From Lutibacter litoralis (GTDB lineage: Bacteria > Bacteroidota > Bacteroidia > Flavobacteriales > Flavobacteriaceae), in assembly GCF_014646675.1 (NCBI RefSeq), contig NZ_BMNS01000009.1, positions 1-64,000 on the forward strand: a DNA stretch of 64,000 bases, read 5' to 3'. Position 1 is the first letter of the stretch; each line of letters begins with the position of its first letter. A program made the translations under genes and the position numbers. This document shows positions 1-9,362 of the stretch, one piece after another. A model generated the notes under the pieces. The model saw only the letters and a list, made by a program, of their open reading frames with translations. It made no database searches and was not told the DNA's origin.

Positions 1-441
1 ACGTTACCTTATAATGCTGAATTGAAAGAAAAAAATAGTGCCAAAGAAATCGAGGTTACTAACAACACAGAAAATCAAGGTAAAAATTTAAAAATACTAA
101 TTGCTGAAGATGATGAAGTATCAGAAATGTTGCTTTCTATAAACGTAAGTGAGTTTAGCTATGAAATTATGAAAGCAAGTACGGGTACTGAAGTTGTTGA
201 AATTTGCCGTAACAACCCAGATATTGATTTAATTATGATGGATATTCGAATGCCTGAAATGAATGGACTTGAAGCTACACGTCAAATAAGGAAATTTAAC
301 AAAGATATTGTTATAATAGCACAAACAGCTTACGGATTAACTGGCGATAGAGAAAAATCTTTGGATGCGGGATGTAATGATTATATAACAAAACCCATTA
401 ATAAACTTGAATTAGATTCACTAATACAAAAGCATAAATAG
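1..441 (+). CDS. Hybrid histidine kinase, C-terminal receiver end (partial, cut by window start)
   Basis: The reading frame is open from base 1 and begins with TLPYNAELKEKN. This matches the segment just after the ATPase domain in the two kinases downstream, so this is the tail of a third such kinase and not a free-standing response regulator; the ATG at 22 is internal. It holds one receiver domain: acidic pair in AEDDEVSEM, phospho-acceptor Asp in MMDIRMPEMNG, the conserved Thr/Ser region replaced by IIAQTAYG, and Lys in ITKPIN. The receiver is closely similar to those ending the kinases at 945 and 4861. The sensor and kinase portions lie outside the window, so its signal cannot be judged. 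Confidence 0.9.
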   Translation, partial: TLPYNAELKEKNSAKEIEVTNNTENQGKNLKILIAEDDEVSEMLLSINVSEFSYEIMKASTGTEVVEICRNNPDIDLIMMDIRMPEMNGLEATRQIRKFNKDIVIIAQTAYGLTGDREKSLDAGCNDYITKPINKLELDSLIQKHK

Positions 442-944
442 TAAACTGCATCAAAACAACAACTGTATAAATAATATCCTTTGATTTTCTTCTGTACTAA
501 TTTTAGATGATGTCCTAAATTAAATATTTTAAGAGAGGAAGGGTCTAACACCTAAATCTCAACACCCTGATATCATTGACGTTACAGCACCTACAATTAC
601 AAGGGTAACGCATAGGGTAACTGAATTATACTTATTGATTTTAAAGAACTTTGCATATCAAATATAGCAATTATTTGATTTACTTAATTTATAGATTAAT
701 ATCACGAATAAAACATTTAACTAACAATAAGCTAAGAACTTCCTATGTTTTGATTTAAAAATCAAATACACCAATACAAGATAAAATATATTTTAAAATT
801 TTAGTGTTAAATAATTAAGGGGCTACCTAGATTATTACTGTTAGGAAATTGTATAGAATCAGTGCAATGATATTTATCAGCCATGTTTATTACTTTAATT
901 ATTAATTTTATTTCATATATGTTTCATTTTTAAACTTAATTATT
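442..944. other. Intergenic spacer between kinases 1 and 2
   Basis: A 503-base non-coding stretch. The first 30 bases (440-469) are nearly the same as the bases after the third kinase (8255-8283). Bases 510-665 are copy A of a dispersed repeat. The remainder, up to the ATG at 945, is AT-rich and presumably carries the promoter of kinase 2, but I see no clear TTTG/TAnnTTTG pair. Confidence 0.6.
510..665 (+). repeat. Dispersed spacer repeat, copy A
   Basis: About 155 bases matching copy B (4576-4733) and, inverted, copy C (11670-11820). Shared landmarks in order are TCCTAAATTA, TTTTAAGAGAGGAAG, a TCTCAA block, ATTGACGTTACAGCA, and the doubled AGGGTAAC motif. Differences among copies in the second half fall largely at third codon positions of a frame reading SQHPDIIDVTAP then RVTHRVTEL. 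It may therefore be a remnant of a coding segment. It is not recognised as a known element. Confidence 0.75.
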
Positions 945-3900
945 ATGGTGGCAAGGGATTTTTCAAGTTCAAAATATTCCTACAAGGAGCTTAAAGAGCA
1001 GCTTAAAAAAGCTAAAAATGAACTAATTATTGAAAAAAATAGAAGGAATGAAAATGAATTACTATTTACCGAAACTAGTTCAATTGCAAAAGTAGGTGGA
1101 TGGAAGTTAGACCTAACAACGAATAAATTAACTTGGACAAGGGAAGTTTATAATATTCACGAAGTAAATAAAGATTTTAAACCTACAGTTAAAAAAGCGG
1201 TTGATTTTTATTACGAGTCATCCAAGCAGATTATTCAGAGCGCACTTGACAAGGCAATTAAAACAGGGAATAAATTTGATACAAATTTAAAAATAAAAAC
1301 TGCCAAGGGCAACATTAAAGATGTTCAAGCAATTGGTAAAGTCATCTTCAACAATGAAGGAAAGCCAGATGTTGTTTTTGGTACATTTCAGGATATCACT
1401 GAAAAGAAACAAAATGAAGATAAGATAATAAAAAACCAGTATTATTTATCCAAGGCACAAGAAATAGGTAAAATTGGTACGTGGGAACTAGATATTATTA
1501 ACAACAAATTAGTATGGACTAAAGAAAACTATATCAATTTTGGATTAAAAAATGGAACTCAACTTACCTACAGTGTATTTTTAAACTGTATTCACCCAGA
1601 CGACAGGGATTACGTAAATAGTGAATGGAATGCAGCCATAAAAGGTAAACCGTATGACATTGAACACAGAATTATTTCTGATGGAAAAGTAAAATGGCTC
1701 AGGGAAAAAGCGGAAGTAAAATTCGATGAAAATGGAAAAGCAATTTCAGCCATTGGTTTCACACAAGACATTACCAAATTCAAAGAGTTTGAACAAAACC
1801 TTGAAGAAAGTGAGAAACAGTATAAAACATTATTTAAAAATATTATTGATGAAATTCATTATTGGAAAGTAATCAAAGGCAAAAACGGAGAAATAAAAAC
1901 ATGGGAATTAGTAGATGTTAACCCATCAGCTTTAAAGGCTTGGAACAAAACAAAACAACAAGTTATCGGGAAAACAGTCAACGAAATTTTTGATAATGAT
2001 ACACAGAAACTTTTCATGCCAATAGTAAAAAAGATTTTTGAAACGGGGAAATCTTGTAGTTGGGAAACTTATTTTCCAGCAACTAAGCAGTTTTTATCTA
2101 TGGATAGCATTCCATTAGGTGAATTCTTTATTTCCACGGGCAGGGACATTACAATAAGAAAGAAAGAAGAACAAAAATTATTAAAAGCCGAAGAACAAGC
2201 AAATAGCAGTTTGCAACAAATTAAAGTAATTCAAGCAAACACTCCTAATATCACATGGAAATGGGATATTGATAAAGAGGAAAATTTTAAGAATTGTTAT
2301 ATCTCCGAGGGTGCAGATGAATTACTTGCATTACCAAATGGAACAATTGACAATTCAATGGATAAGTTTCTTTCTTACATTTTACCCGAATATTTACCTT
2401 TAGTTGACAATGCTATCAAAAATGCTTACGAAAATATTAACAAGCTGATTTCTGTCGAATATGAAGTTAAAAGAGCAGATGATAAACTTGTATGGTTTTT
2501 AGCAACGGGAAAGGTCATATCTAACAATGGAAAATTAACTATTTATGGTTCTACAATTGATATCACAGAGAAAAAACAAAATGAGCAAAAATTATTACAA
2601 AGTGACAGAGTATTTAATTTGACTCTTGACTTGTTTTGTATTGCTGGATTCGATGGATATTTTAAATATCTCAATCCCGCATGGGAAAAAACTCTTGGTT
2701 GGTCTATTGAAGAATTATTATCAAAGCCTTGGCTTGATTTTGTGCATCCTGATGATGCAAAGGATACTGATAATATCAAATCTGTTATTGTTGATGGCAA
2801 AGAAATATACAAATTTGAAAACAGATATATCTGTAAAGATGGTTCTACAAAATGGTTATCTTGGAACTCTCAACCATTCCCAGAAGAAAATATTATGATT
2901 GGGGCAGCAAGAGATATTACAGAAGCAAAAAGAATCGAAAATGCATTATTACAAGCCAAAGAAAAAGCAGAAGAAAGTAAAAAAGCCTTAAAACAGTCAG
3001 GCGATTTAATGAAATATATCATCGAACATAACCGAAGTGCTGTTGCTATTCATGATAAAGATTTCAAATATATCTATGTAAGTAAAAGATATTTAGAGGA
3101 ATACAATTTAAAGGGAAAGAATATTATTGGGAAACATCATTACGATGTATTCCCAGATTTACCACAAAAATGGAGAGATGTTCATAAGAAAGCATTATTA
3201 GGCAATGTTTCGAGTGCAGATGAAGACCCATATTATAAAGATGATGGAACAGTTGTGTGGACAAGATGGGAATGCAGACCATGGTATGAAAATGACAATA
3301 CAATTGGTGGTTTTATTATATATACAGAGGTAATTACTGAGCGTAAAAAAATGGAGTTAGAACTTATTAAAGCTAAGGAACAAGCCCAAGAAAGTGATAG
3401 ACTAAAATCCGCATTCCTTGCTAATATGAGTCACGAAATCCGTACCCCAATGAATGGAATTCTTGGATTTTCAGAACTTCTAAAAACCCCTCACCTTTCA
3501 GATAGCCAGCAACAAAAATATCTAGGAATAATTGTAAAAAGTGGAAATAGACTGTTAAATATTATCAACGATATTGTTGATATTTCAAAGATAGAAGCTG
3601 GGTTAATGAAATTGGATATGAAAAAATCCAATATAAACGAGCAACTAGAATATATCTATACTTTCTTTAAACCTGAAGTTGAAACGAAAGGGATGCAACT
3701 TTTCTTAAAAAAGACCTTACCACCAAAAGAAGCTACCATTAAAACTGACCGTGAAAAATTGTTTGCAATTTTTACCAATTTGGTTAAAAATGCGATTAAA
3801 TTCTCCAACGAAGGCTCTATAGAAATTTGTTATGAAAAAAATGGAGATTATCTGGAGTTTTATATAAAAGACACAGGTATTGGGATTCCAAAAGAGAGAC

Positions 3901-4508
3901 AGGAAGCTATTTTTGAACGTTTCATTCAGGCTGATATAGATGATAAAATGGCAAGACAAGGCGCTGGTCTAGGGTTGTCAATTACCAAAGCATATGTAGA
4001 AATGCTGGGAGGCAAGATATGGGTAGAAAGCGAAGAAGGTATTGGCTCAACATTCTATTTCACGTTACCTTATACTACTATACAAAAAGAAAAAAATAGT
4101 GATATAGATTTTAAGATTACTGAAAGTATAGAAAATCAAATTAATCGTTTAAAAACATTAATTGTTGAAGATGATGAAATATCTGAGATGTTAATCACAC
4201 TAAATATGGACGAGTTTAGCAGTGAAATTCTCAAAGCAAGAACAGGGACTGAAGCTGTTGAAGTATGTAAAAACAACCCTACTATTGATTTAATTCTAAT
4301 GGATATTCAACTATCTGAAATCAACGGATATGAAGCAACACGTCAAATAAGACAGTTTAACAAAAAGGTTATTATTATTGCTCAAACAGCTTTTGGATTA
4401 ACTGGTGATAGGGAAAAATCGTTGGATGCTGGTTGCAATGATTATATTACAAAACCTATTAACAAACATGAATTAAATTCACTAATTAAAAAGTGCTTCA
4501 AGAAATAA
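945..4508 (+). CDS. Cytoplasmic multi-PAS hybrid sensor histidine kinase
   Basis: 1187 residues with no signal peptide or membrane segment, so a soluble sensor. About six PAS/PAC units occupy roughly residues 40-800; most end in a DIT-type PAC tail (FQDITEKK, FTQDITKF, GRDITIRK, STIDITEKK, ARDITEAK). A coiled linker leads into the HisKA domain with FLANMSHEIRTPMNG, phospho-acceptor His near residue 830. The ATPase domain follows with KNAIKFS, DTGIGIPKE and GAGLGLSITK. The C-terminal receiver has its acceptor Asp near residue 1120 in LMDIQL. No separate DNA-binding output gene lies nearby, so phosphotransfer probably goes to a regulator elsewhere. It belongs to a tandem paralogous array with kinases 1 and 3. 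Confidence 0.93.
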   Translation: MVARDFSSSKYSYKELKEQLKKAKNELIIEKNRRNENELLFTETSSIAKVGGWKLDLTTNKLTWTREVYNIHEVNKDFKPTVKKAVDFYYESSKQIIQSALDKAIKTGNKFDTNLKIKTAKGNIKDVQAIGKVIFNNEGKPDVVFGTFQDITEKKQNEDKIIKNQYYLSKAQEIGKIGTWELDIINNKLVWTKENYINFGLKNGTQLTYSVFLNCIHPDDRDYVNSEWNAAIKGKPYDIEHRIISDGKVKWLREKAEVKFDENGKAISAIGFTQDITKFKEFEQNLEESEKQYKTLFKNIIDEIHYWKVIKGKNGEIKTWELVDVNPSALKAWNKTKQQVIGKTVNEIFDNDTQKLFMPIVKKIFETGKSCSWETYFPATKQFLSMDSIPLGEFFISTGRDITIRKKEEQKLLKAEEQANSSLQQIKVIQANTPNITWKWDIDKEENFKNCYISEGADELLALPNGTIDNSMDKFLSYILPEYLPLVDNAIKNAYENINKLISVEYEVKRADDKLVWFLATGKVISNNGKLTIYGSTIDITEKKQNEQKLLQSDRVFNLTLDLFCIAGFDGYFKYLNPAWEKTLGWSIEELLSKPWLDFVHPDDAKDTDNIKSVIVDGKEIYKFENRYICKDGSTKWLSWNSQPFPEENIMIGAARDITEAKRIENALLQAKEKAEESKKALKQSGDLMKYIIEHNRSAVAIHDKDFKYIYVSKRYLEEYNLKGKNIIGKHHYDVFPDLPQKWRDVHKKALLGNVSSADEDPYYKDDGTVVWTRWECRPWYENDNTIGGFIIYTEVITERKKMELELIKAKEQAQESDRLKSAFLANMSHEIRTPMNGILGFSELLKTPHLSDSQQQKYLGIIVKSGNRLLNIINDIVDISKIEAGLMKLDMKKSNINEQLEYIYTFFKPEVETKGMQLFLKKTLPPKEATIKTDREKLFAIFTNLVKNAIKFSNEGSIEICYEKNGDYLEFYIKDTGIGIPKERQEAIFERFIQADIDDKMARQGAGLGLSITKAYVEMLGGKIWVESEEGIGSTFYFTLPYTTIQKEKNSDIDFKITESIENQINRLKTLIVEDDEISEMLITLNMDEFSSEILKARTGTEAVEVCKNNPTIDLILMDIQLSEINGYEATRQIRQFNKKVIIIAQTAFGLTGDREKSLDAGCNDYITKPINKHELNSLIKKCFKK

Positions 4509-4860
4509 TTAAGTATTATAATAATTCTTAAAGTTTAGAAATCACCTTGGGGCAACAAGGTCTTTATTTAAGGGTATGCCCTAAATTAGATAATTTTAAG
4601 AGAGGAAGGTCTAGAAACTTGCTCTCAACACCTTTATATCATTGATGTTACAGCACATCCAATTACAAGGGTAACGTATAGGGTAACTGAACTATTCTCT
4701 ATCGATTTTGATGAACGTTGCTTAGCAAATATATGTTATTTCTTAAGTTGAAGGTATAGAGCTAATCTTAAAATGTTATCAATGATAATTATCACGTAAT
4801 TAGTTATTAAAATTCATTAATTTCGACTTCAATATTTTTTAATTTTCCAAAAAAAAAATT
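4509..4860. other. Intergenic spacer between kinases 2 and 3
   Basis: 352 bases without a gene. It contains repeat copy B (4576-4733). Further on is AT-rich sequence with a ten-A run (4849-4858) immediately before the point where kinase 3 must start. No ATG in any frame lies in the roughly 60 bases before that point. Confidence 0.6.
4576..4733 (+). repeat. Dispersed spacer repeat, copy B
   Basis: Same element as 510-665, same orientation and same position relative to the preceding kinase (just after its stop). This suggests it was carried along when the kinase unit duplicated. It differs from copies A and C by having two rather than three G residues after GAGAGGAA, which would shift any reading frame through the repeat. 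Confidence 0.75.
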
Positions 4861-7800
4861 ATTAAAAAAATATATATTCTAATATTCTTCATTATTGCTT
4901 CAAACAATCTTTACTCTCAAAAGGTTGTTAAAGTTGGTGCGTTTAATTTTTATCCTGCAATTTTTCAAGACAATGATGGTGAGATTAAAGGTTTTTACGT
5001 TGATGCATTTCACGAAATTGAAGCTAAAGAAAATATACAATTCCAATATGTTTTTGGAACTTGGAACGAAGGCTTAGAGCGTATTCAAAATGATGAAATT
5101 GATGTGATGGTTAGTGTTGCTTATACTGATGAGCGTGCTACCTATATGGATTATTGCCCTACGCCTTTGCTAACTGTTTGGGGAGATGTATACGTGAAAG
5201 AAGCTGCTGAAATTCATGGCGTTTTAGACTTAGAGGGTAAAACAATTGCTATCATGAAATCTGACATAAACGGTGAGCAATTAAAAGTACTTGCCGAAAA
5301 ATTGTCAATTAATTGCATTTTTATTGAAAAAGCAGATTTTCAGGAAGTATTTAAAAGTATTAATTCAAAGGAAGTAGATGCAGGAGTAGTAAATAACACT
5401 TTTGGAACTGGTAAATCGGAAGAATACGGTTTACGTTCAAGTGGCATTATTTTTAATCCATTCGATATTCATCTTACCGTACAAAAGAATAAAAATACCG
5501 AATTATTAAACTTATTTGATACATATCTTGATGACTGGACACATGATGCAAATTCAGTTTATAATATATCGAGACAAAAATGGTCACGTGGAAAAGTAGG
5601 AGTTATTCCAATTATTCCAAAATGGCTCAAAAACTCATTATTTTCAATTATTGGAATAACAATTTTATTAGTCGTATTTGTTGTATTGTTAAGAAACCGT
5701 GTAAAAAAAGCTACAATAAAAATCAAGGAAAGTGAAACAAAATTTAAGATTTTAGCCGATAATACAAATGACTGGGAATATTGGCTAGACGAAAACAATA
5801 AGTATATTTTCATTTCACCCTCATGTAAAGGAATTACTGGATATTCAGAAGAATATTTTTATAAAAAACCAGACTTATTTATTGATTTAGTAAGAGAAGA
5901 TTATAAAAAAGAGGTTTCTAATCATTATCATGGCGAAAACAAAAGAGCGCCACATCATACTTTAGAATTCCCAATAATTAATAAAAATAATGAAGAAGTT
6001 TGGATTGAACATTCTTGTATTCCAATTTTTGATAAAGATGGCAAATTTTTAGGACGAAGAGGTAATAACCGTAATATTACAGATAGAATAATAACAAGTG
6101 AAAAGCAGCGTAGGGACAAACAAATATTAGATGAAACCGGACGTTTAGCTAAAATTGGTGGATGGGAATTAAATGTTGAAACAATGACTTCATATTATTC
6201 AGGTGAAACTAAAAAAATTTATGGTCTTTCATTAGATGACAAACCACCAAAAGGAATTGACGGAATAAAATTTTATCCTATACAAGCTCAGAAAAAAATA
6301 TTTCAGTTGGTAAGGGATGCTATGGAGAATGGAATACCTTATGATGTGGAATTACCTTTTATAAATAAAAAGGGGCAACACCTATGGGTTAGAACAATTG
6401 GTACTGCTGAGAAAAACGATGGTAAAGTCACTAGATTATATGGAACAATTCAGGATATTACCGAAAAGAAGAAGAATGAAAGAAAGTTAAAGACAGCCAA
6501 AGAAAAAGCTGAAGAAAATGAACAAAAGCTAAAATTCCAAAAGGAAGAAATAGAATTTAATAATGCACGTTTGGAAAGCTTGCTTCGAGTTACCCAATTA
6601 TCAACCAATTCTATTCAGGAACTGTTGGATTATGCACTTCACGAAGCAATTGAACTAACAAATAGTAAAATAGGATACATCTACTTTTACGATGAAAATA
6701 ATAAGCAATTTTCGTTAAATACCTGGTCGAGAGATGTAATGAAAGAATGTGAAGTAATGAACCCACAAACAATTTATGATTTGGACAGTACTGGGTGTTG
6801 GGGCGAAGCTGTAAGACAAAAAAAGCCAATTGTCATTAATGATTATCAAGCAGAGAATCCTCTTAAAAAAGGAACGCCTCACGGGCATGTAAAACTTTCA
6901 AAATTTATGACCATACCTGTCATTTTTGATGGCCAAATTGTTGCAGTTTCGGGAGTTGGAAATAAACCAACAGATTACGACAATTCCGATATTCGTCAAC
7001 TAACGCTTTTAATGGACAACGTATGGAAAATATCGGAACGCTTGTCTTTACAGGAAAACTTAAAATTAGCCAAAGAAAAAGCTGAAGAAAGTGATAAATT
7101 AAAATCAGCATTTCTTGCTAATATGAGTCACGAAATTCGTACTCCGATGAATGGAATTCTTGGATTTTCAGAACTTCTAAAAACACCGCATCTTTCTGAT
7201 GAAGAGCAACAAAAGTACATAAGGGTTATTGAGAAAAGTGGAAATAGAATGCTAAATATCATTAACGATATTGTTGATATTTCTAAGATAGAAGCTGGTT
7301 TAATGGATGTTAATTTAAATGAATCAAATATAAACGAGCAGATTGAATACATTTATACATTTTTTAAACCAGAGGCTGAAGGCAAGGGAATGCAAATATT
7401 CTTCAAAAACGGATTACCAACTAAACAAGCTACCATTAAGACTGACCGTGAAAAAGTGTTTGCAATTCTGACAAACTTAATTAAAAACGCAATTAAATAT
7501 TCTGATGAAGGTTCCATAGAATTTGGATATGTTTTAAAAACAGGGGGTGAAGTTGCTGAGCTTAGTAAAAAGGCCGAATTAGAGTTTTTTATAAAAGATA
7601 CGGGAATCGGAGTTCCAAAAGACAGACAAGCAGCTATTTTTGAGCGTTTTATTCAGGCTGACGTCAAGGATAAAATGGCACGTCAAGGAGCTGGTCTTGG
7701 TTTGTCAATTACCAAAGCATACGTTGAAATACTTGGTGGTAAAATATGGTTAGAGAGTGAAGATGGTGTTGGCTCAACATTCTATTTTACCTTACCTTAC

Positions 7801-8238
7801 ACCAATGAATTGGAAGTAAAAAGCAATATCAAAGATATTAAGATTACTTACGATATGGTAAATCAAGTTAAAAATTTAAAAATACTCATTGCCGAAGATG
7901 ATGAAGTATCATCAGAATTGTTATCGACAATAGTTGGTGAGTTTAGCAATAAAATTCTAATAGCAAAAAACGGAAATGAAGCTGTTGAAATTTGCCGTAA
8001 TAATCCTGACATTGATGTAATTCTAATGGATATCCAAATGCCTGAAATCAATGGATATGAAGCTACACGTCAAATCCGACAATTCAACAAGAAGGTTATA
8101 ATTATTGCACAAACCGCTTTTGGATTAGCTGGTGATAGGGAAAAATCGTTGGATGCTGGTTGCAATGATTATATTACAAAACCTATTAAGAATTACAAGT
8201 TGCTGACATCATTGCAAAAGAATTTCACTTTGAGTTAA
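4861..8238 (+). CDS. Membrane hybrid histidine kinase with periplasmic SBP-type sensor; start codon not canonical
   Basis: The frame is open from 4843. Translation from 4861 gives a signal-peptide-like start (KKIYILIFF then IIASNNLYSQ) followed by an SBP_bac_3-like ligand-binding domain (VKVGAFNFYPAIFQ, GFYVDAFHEI, IDVMVSVAYT). The first ATG (5104) lies inside that domain, so it cannot be the natural start. The best candidates are ATT at 4858 or 4861. Order: sensor (about 22-240), membrane helix near 260-278, two PAS/PAC units, a GAF-like domain (about 575-720, with a TGCWGEAV segment), HisKA with His near 757, ATPase (DTGIGVPKD, GAGLGLSITK), C-terminal receiver (ILMDIQMPEING). It probably senses a small periplasmic ligand. 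Either a rare start codon is used or the ATG has been lost. Confidence 0.85.
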   Translation: MKKIYILIFFIIASNNLYSQKVVKVGAFNFYPAIFQDNDGEIKGFYVDAFHEIEAKENIQFQYVFGTWNEGLERIQNDEIDVMVSVAYTDERATYMDYCPTPLLTVWGDVYVKEAAEIHGVLDLEGKTIAIMKSDINGEQLKVLAEKLSINCIFIEKADFQEVFKSINSKEVDAGVVNNTFGTGKSEEYGLRSSGIIFNPFDIHLTVQKNKNTELLNLFDTYLDDWTHDANSVYNISRQKWSRGKVGVIPIIPKWLKNSLFSIIGITILLVVFVVLLRNRVKKATIKIKESETKFKILADNTNDWEYWLDENNKYIFISPSCKGITGYSEEYFYKKPDLFIDLVREDYKKEVSNHYHGENKRAPHHTLEFPIINKNNEEVWIEHSCIPIFDKDGKFLGRRGNNRNITDRIITSEKQRRDKQILDETGRLAKIGGWELNVETMTSYYSGETKKIYGLSLDDKPPKGIDGIKFYPIQAQKKIFQLVRDAMENGIPYDVELPFINKKGQHLWVRTIGTAEKNDGKVTRLYGTIQDITEKKKNERKLKTAKEKAEENEQKLKFQKEEIEFNNARLESLLRVTQLSTNSIQELLDYALHEAIELTNSKIGYIYFYDENNKQFSLNTWSRDVMKECEVMNPQTIYDLDSTGCWGEAVRQKKPIVINDYQAENPLKKGTPHGHVKLSKFMTIPVIFDGQIVAVSGVGNKPTDYDNSDIRQLTLLMDNVWKISERLSLQENLKLAKEKAEESDKLKSAFLANMSHEIRTPMNGILGFSELLKTPHLSDEEQQKYIRVIEKSGNRMLNIINDIVDISKIEAGLMDVNLNESNINEQIEYIYTFFKPEAEGKGMQIFFKNGLPTKQATIKTDREKVFAILTNLIKNAIKYSDEGSIEFGYVLKTGGEVAELSKKAELEFFIKDTGIGVPKDRQAAIFERFIQADVKDKMARQGAGLGLSITKAYVEILGGKIWLESEDGVGSTFYFTLPYTNELEVKSNIKDIKITYDMVNQVKNLKILIAEDDEVSSELLSTIVGEFSNKILIAKNGNEAVEICRNNPDIDVILMDIQMPEINGYEATRQIRQFNKKVIIIAQTAFGLAGDREKSLDAGCNDYITKPIKNYKLLTSLQKNFTLS

Positions 8239-8258
8239 GCGCAACTATTAAAGTAGTA

Positions 8259-8324
8259 AACTGTATCAAAACAACAACTGTATCATTTTAAATCTATAAT
8301 AGAACTAATTTGATACAGTTTTTT
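8259..8324 (+). terminator. Rho-independent-type terminator after kinase 3
   Basis: AACTGTATCAAA at 8259-8270 pairs perfectly with TTTGATACAGTT at 8309-8320, followed by a run of T. A second copy of AACTGTATCA at 8276-8285 can pair with the same 3' arm, so two alternative stems with different loops are possible. Confidence 0.7.
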
Positions 8325-8392
8325 GTATCACTATTATTCTTTGAATTTAAGGTATAATCTAAATTAAGTATTTTCATTTAGTTCATATTTAA

Positions 8393-8536
8393 AGCATACT
8401 TAAGAAACGAGCACGTCAAAAAGTTTAGCCTGTAGAGGATGAGTTTTAGGATTGTTTAGAATCAGGAATCATCCAATTATCGAATCTGAATGAGTTTGTC
8501 AATGATTTCCTCAAAGAGACTGATTTTGAGTTATGA
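8393..8536 (+). pseudogene. Possible decayed coding remnant, unidentified
   Basis: One frame reads SILKKRARQKV, TAG, PVEDEF, TAG, then DCLESGIIQLSNLN and EFVNDFLKETDFEL before a TGA at 8534-8536. The composition looks protein-like apart from the two amber codons, and there is no start codon. I do not recognise the family. It may be the tail of a lost gene, or chance. Confidence 0.25.
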
Positions 8537-8605
8537 TATTCCAATCAAAATTTCAATGTTAACTATCATTTAGTCTATATAATTCCCTAATTTTATAGGG
8601 AGGGC

Positions 8606-9310
8606 TTAATTTTGTGGAAACTGGTGAATTCTTATAAAATTTCTTGAAACTATGCTATCAGTATTTAATAATTTTAATTTTAAAGTATTCTCATCAAAAT
8701 CAATTTTCCAAAAATCTCTTTCAAATTGTTCTCCATACGGTATTAATTCAACTTCTGGTTTATGCCCATGTACATTATAAACACCATGAACTTTACCATT
8801 TTCTGTCCCAATTACAAAGCGTTTATCCCATCTAAAAAAAAGATAATCATTAGTTCCCATTGAAGTCGAGAAATAATTATCCGTTCCAACTGACTCATTC
8901 AATTTCCATAATCCAAGTAGTTTATCCCCTGATGTAGTAGGAAGCTGGATGATTCTTTCTAATTTAACTATAACAATCAGTCCTTCTTCCATTCTTTCCC
9001 AAATCATTTCATTGTTAGACATTTTTACTTTAAAAGGCTCATTAAGGTCATCTAAACCATTTTCATTAATAACGGTTAATTCATGATTGTCTGGTTCTAA
9101 ACTCCACTCCCCAGTTGAATGTTGAAACCACCCATTACCTGATTCCTGTGTAAAGTCAGAGTTAAATCTCATCCATCTTCCATTTGGGGTCATTTCTTCT
9201 TCTCCAACTGTTACAGATTTAACAATCCATAGCCCCTCAATTGTTGGGTTATTTTCACAACTGAATAAAAATGTAATTCCTAATAGTACTAATAAATAAT
9301 TTTTGTTCAT
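8606..9310 (-). CDS. Lipoprotein with two lipocalin-like repeats, unknown function
   Basis: 234 residues. A lipoprotein signal is clear: MNKNYLLVLLGITFLFSC, with the lipobox Cys at residue 18 followed by Glu-Asn-Asn. Two similar halves each open with a GLW motif (IEGLWIVKSV near residue 25, LLGLWKLNES near residue 133), a pattern typical of lipocalin-like or META-like beta barrels. I cannot name a specific family. Its neighbour on the same strand is a beta-lactamase-like hydrolase, but a gap of about 50 bases and no shared theme give no firm functional link. The start is the only ATG before the signal peptide. Confidence 0.75.
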   Translation of the reverse strand: MNKNYLLVLLGITFLFSCENNPTIEGLWIVKSVTVGEEEMTPNGRWMRFNSDFTQESGNGWFQHSTGEWSLEPDNHELTVINENGLDDLNEPFKVKMSNNEMIWERMEEGLIVIVKLERIIQLPTTSGDKLLGLWKLNESVGTDNYFSTSMGTNDYLFFRWDKRFVIGTENGKVHGVYNVHGHKPEVELIPYGEQFERDFWKIDFDENTLKLKLLNTDSIVSRNFIRIHQFPQN

Positions 9311-9362
9311 TATATTTTTTCTAGTTATTTTGGTTAAATTAAGCTATTATTTTGAAAATAGT

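Larger units (their letters stand above)
8239..8605. other. Intergenic region after kinase 3
   Basis: 367 bases between a plus-strand kinase and a minus-strand lipoprotein gene. It holds the kinase terminator (8259-8324), a short stretch (about 8348-8375) resembling the start of the dispersed repeat, and a decayed coding remnant (8393-8536). Confidence 0.6.

Noticed and set aside
4895-5077. Separate 60-residue gene before kinase 3
   Set aside because: It is out of frame with, and overlaps, the sensor-domain coding sequence of kinase 3, which is clearly family-like.
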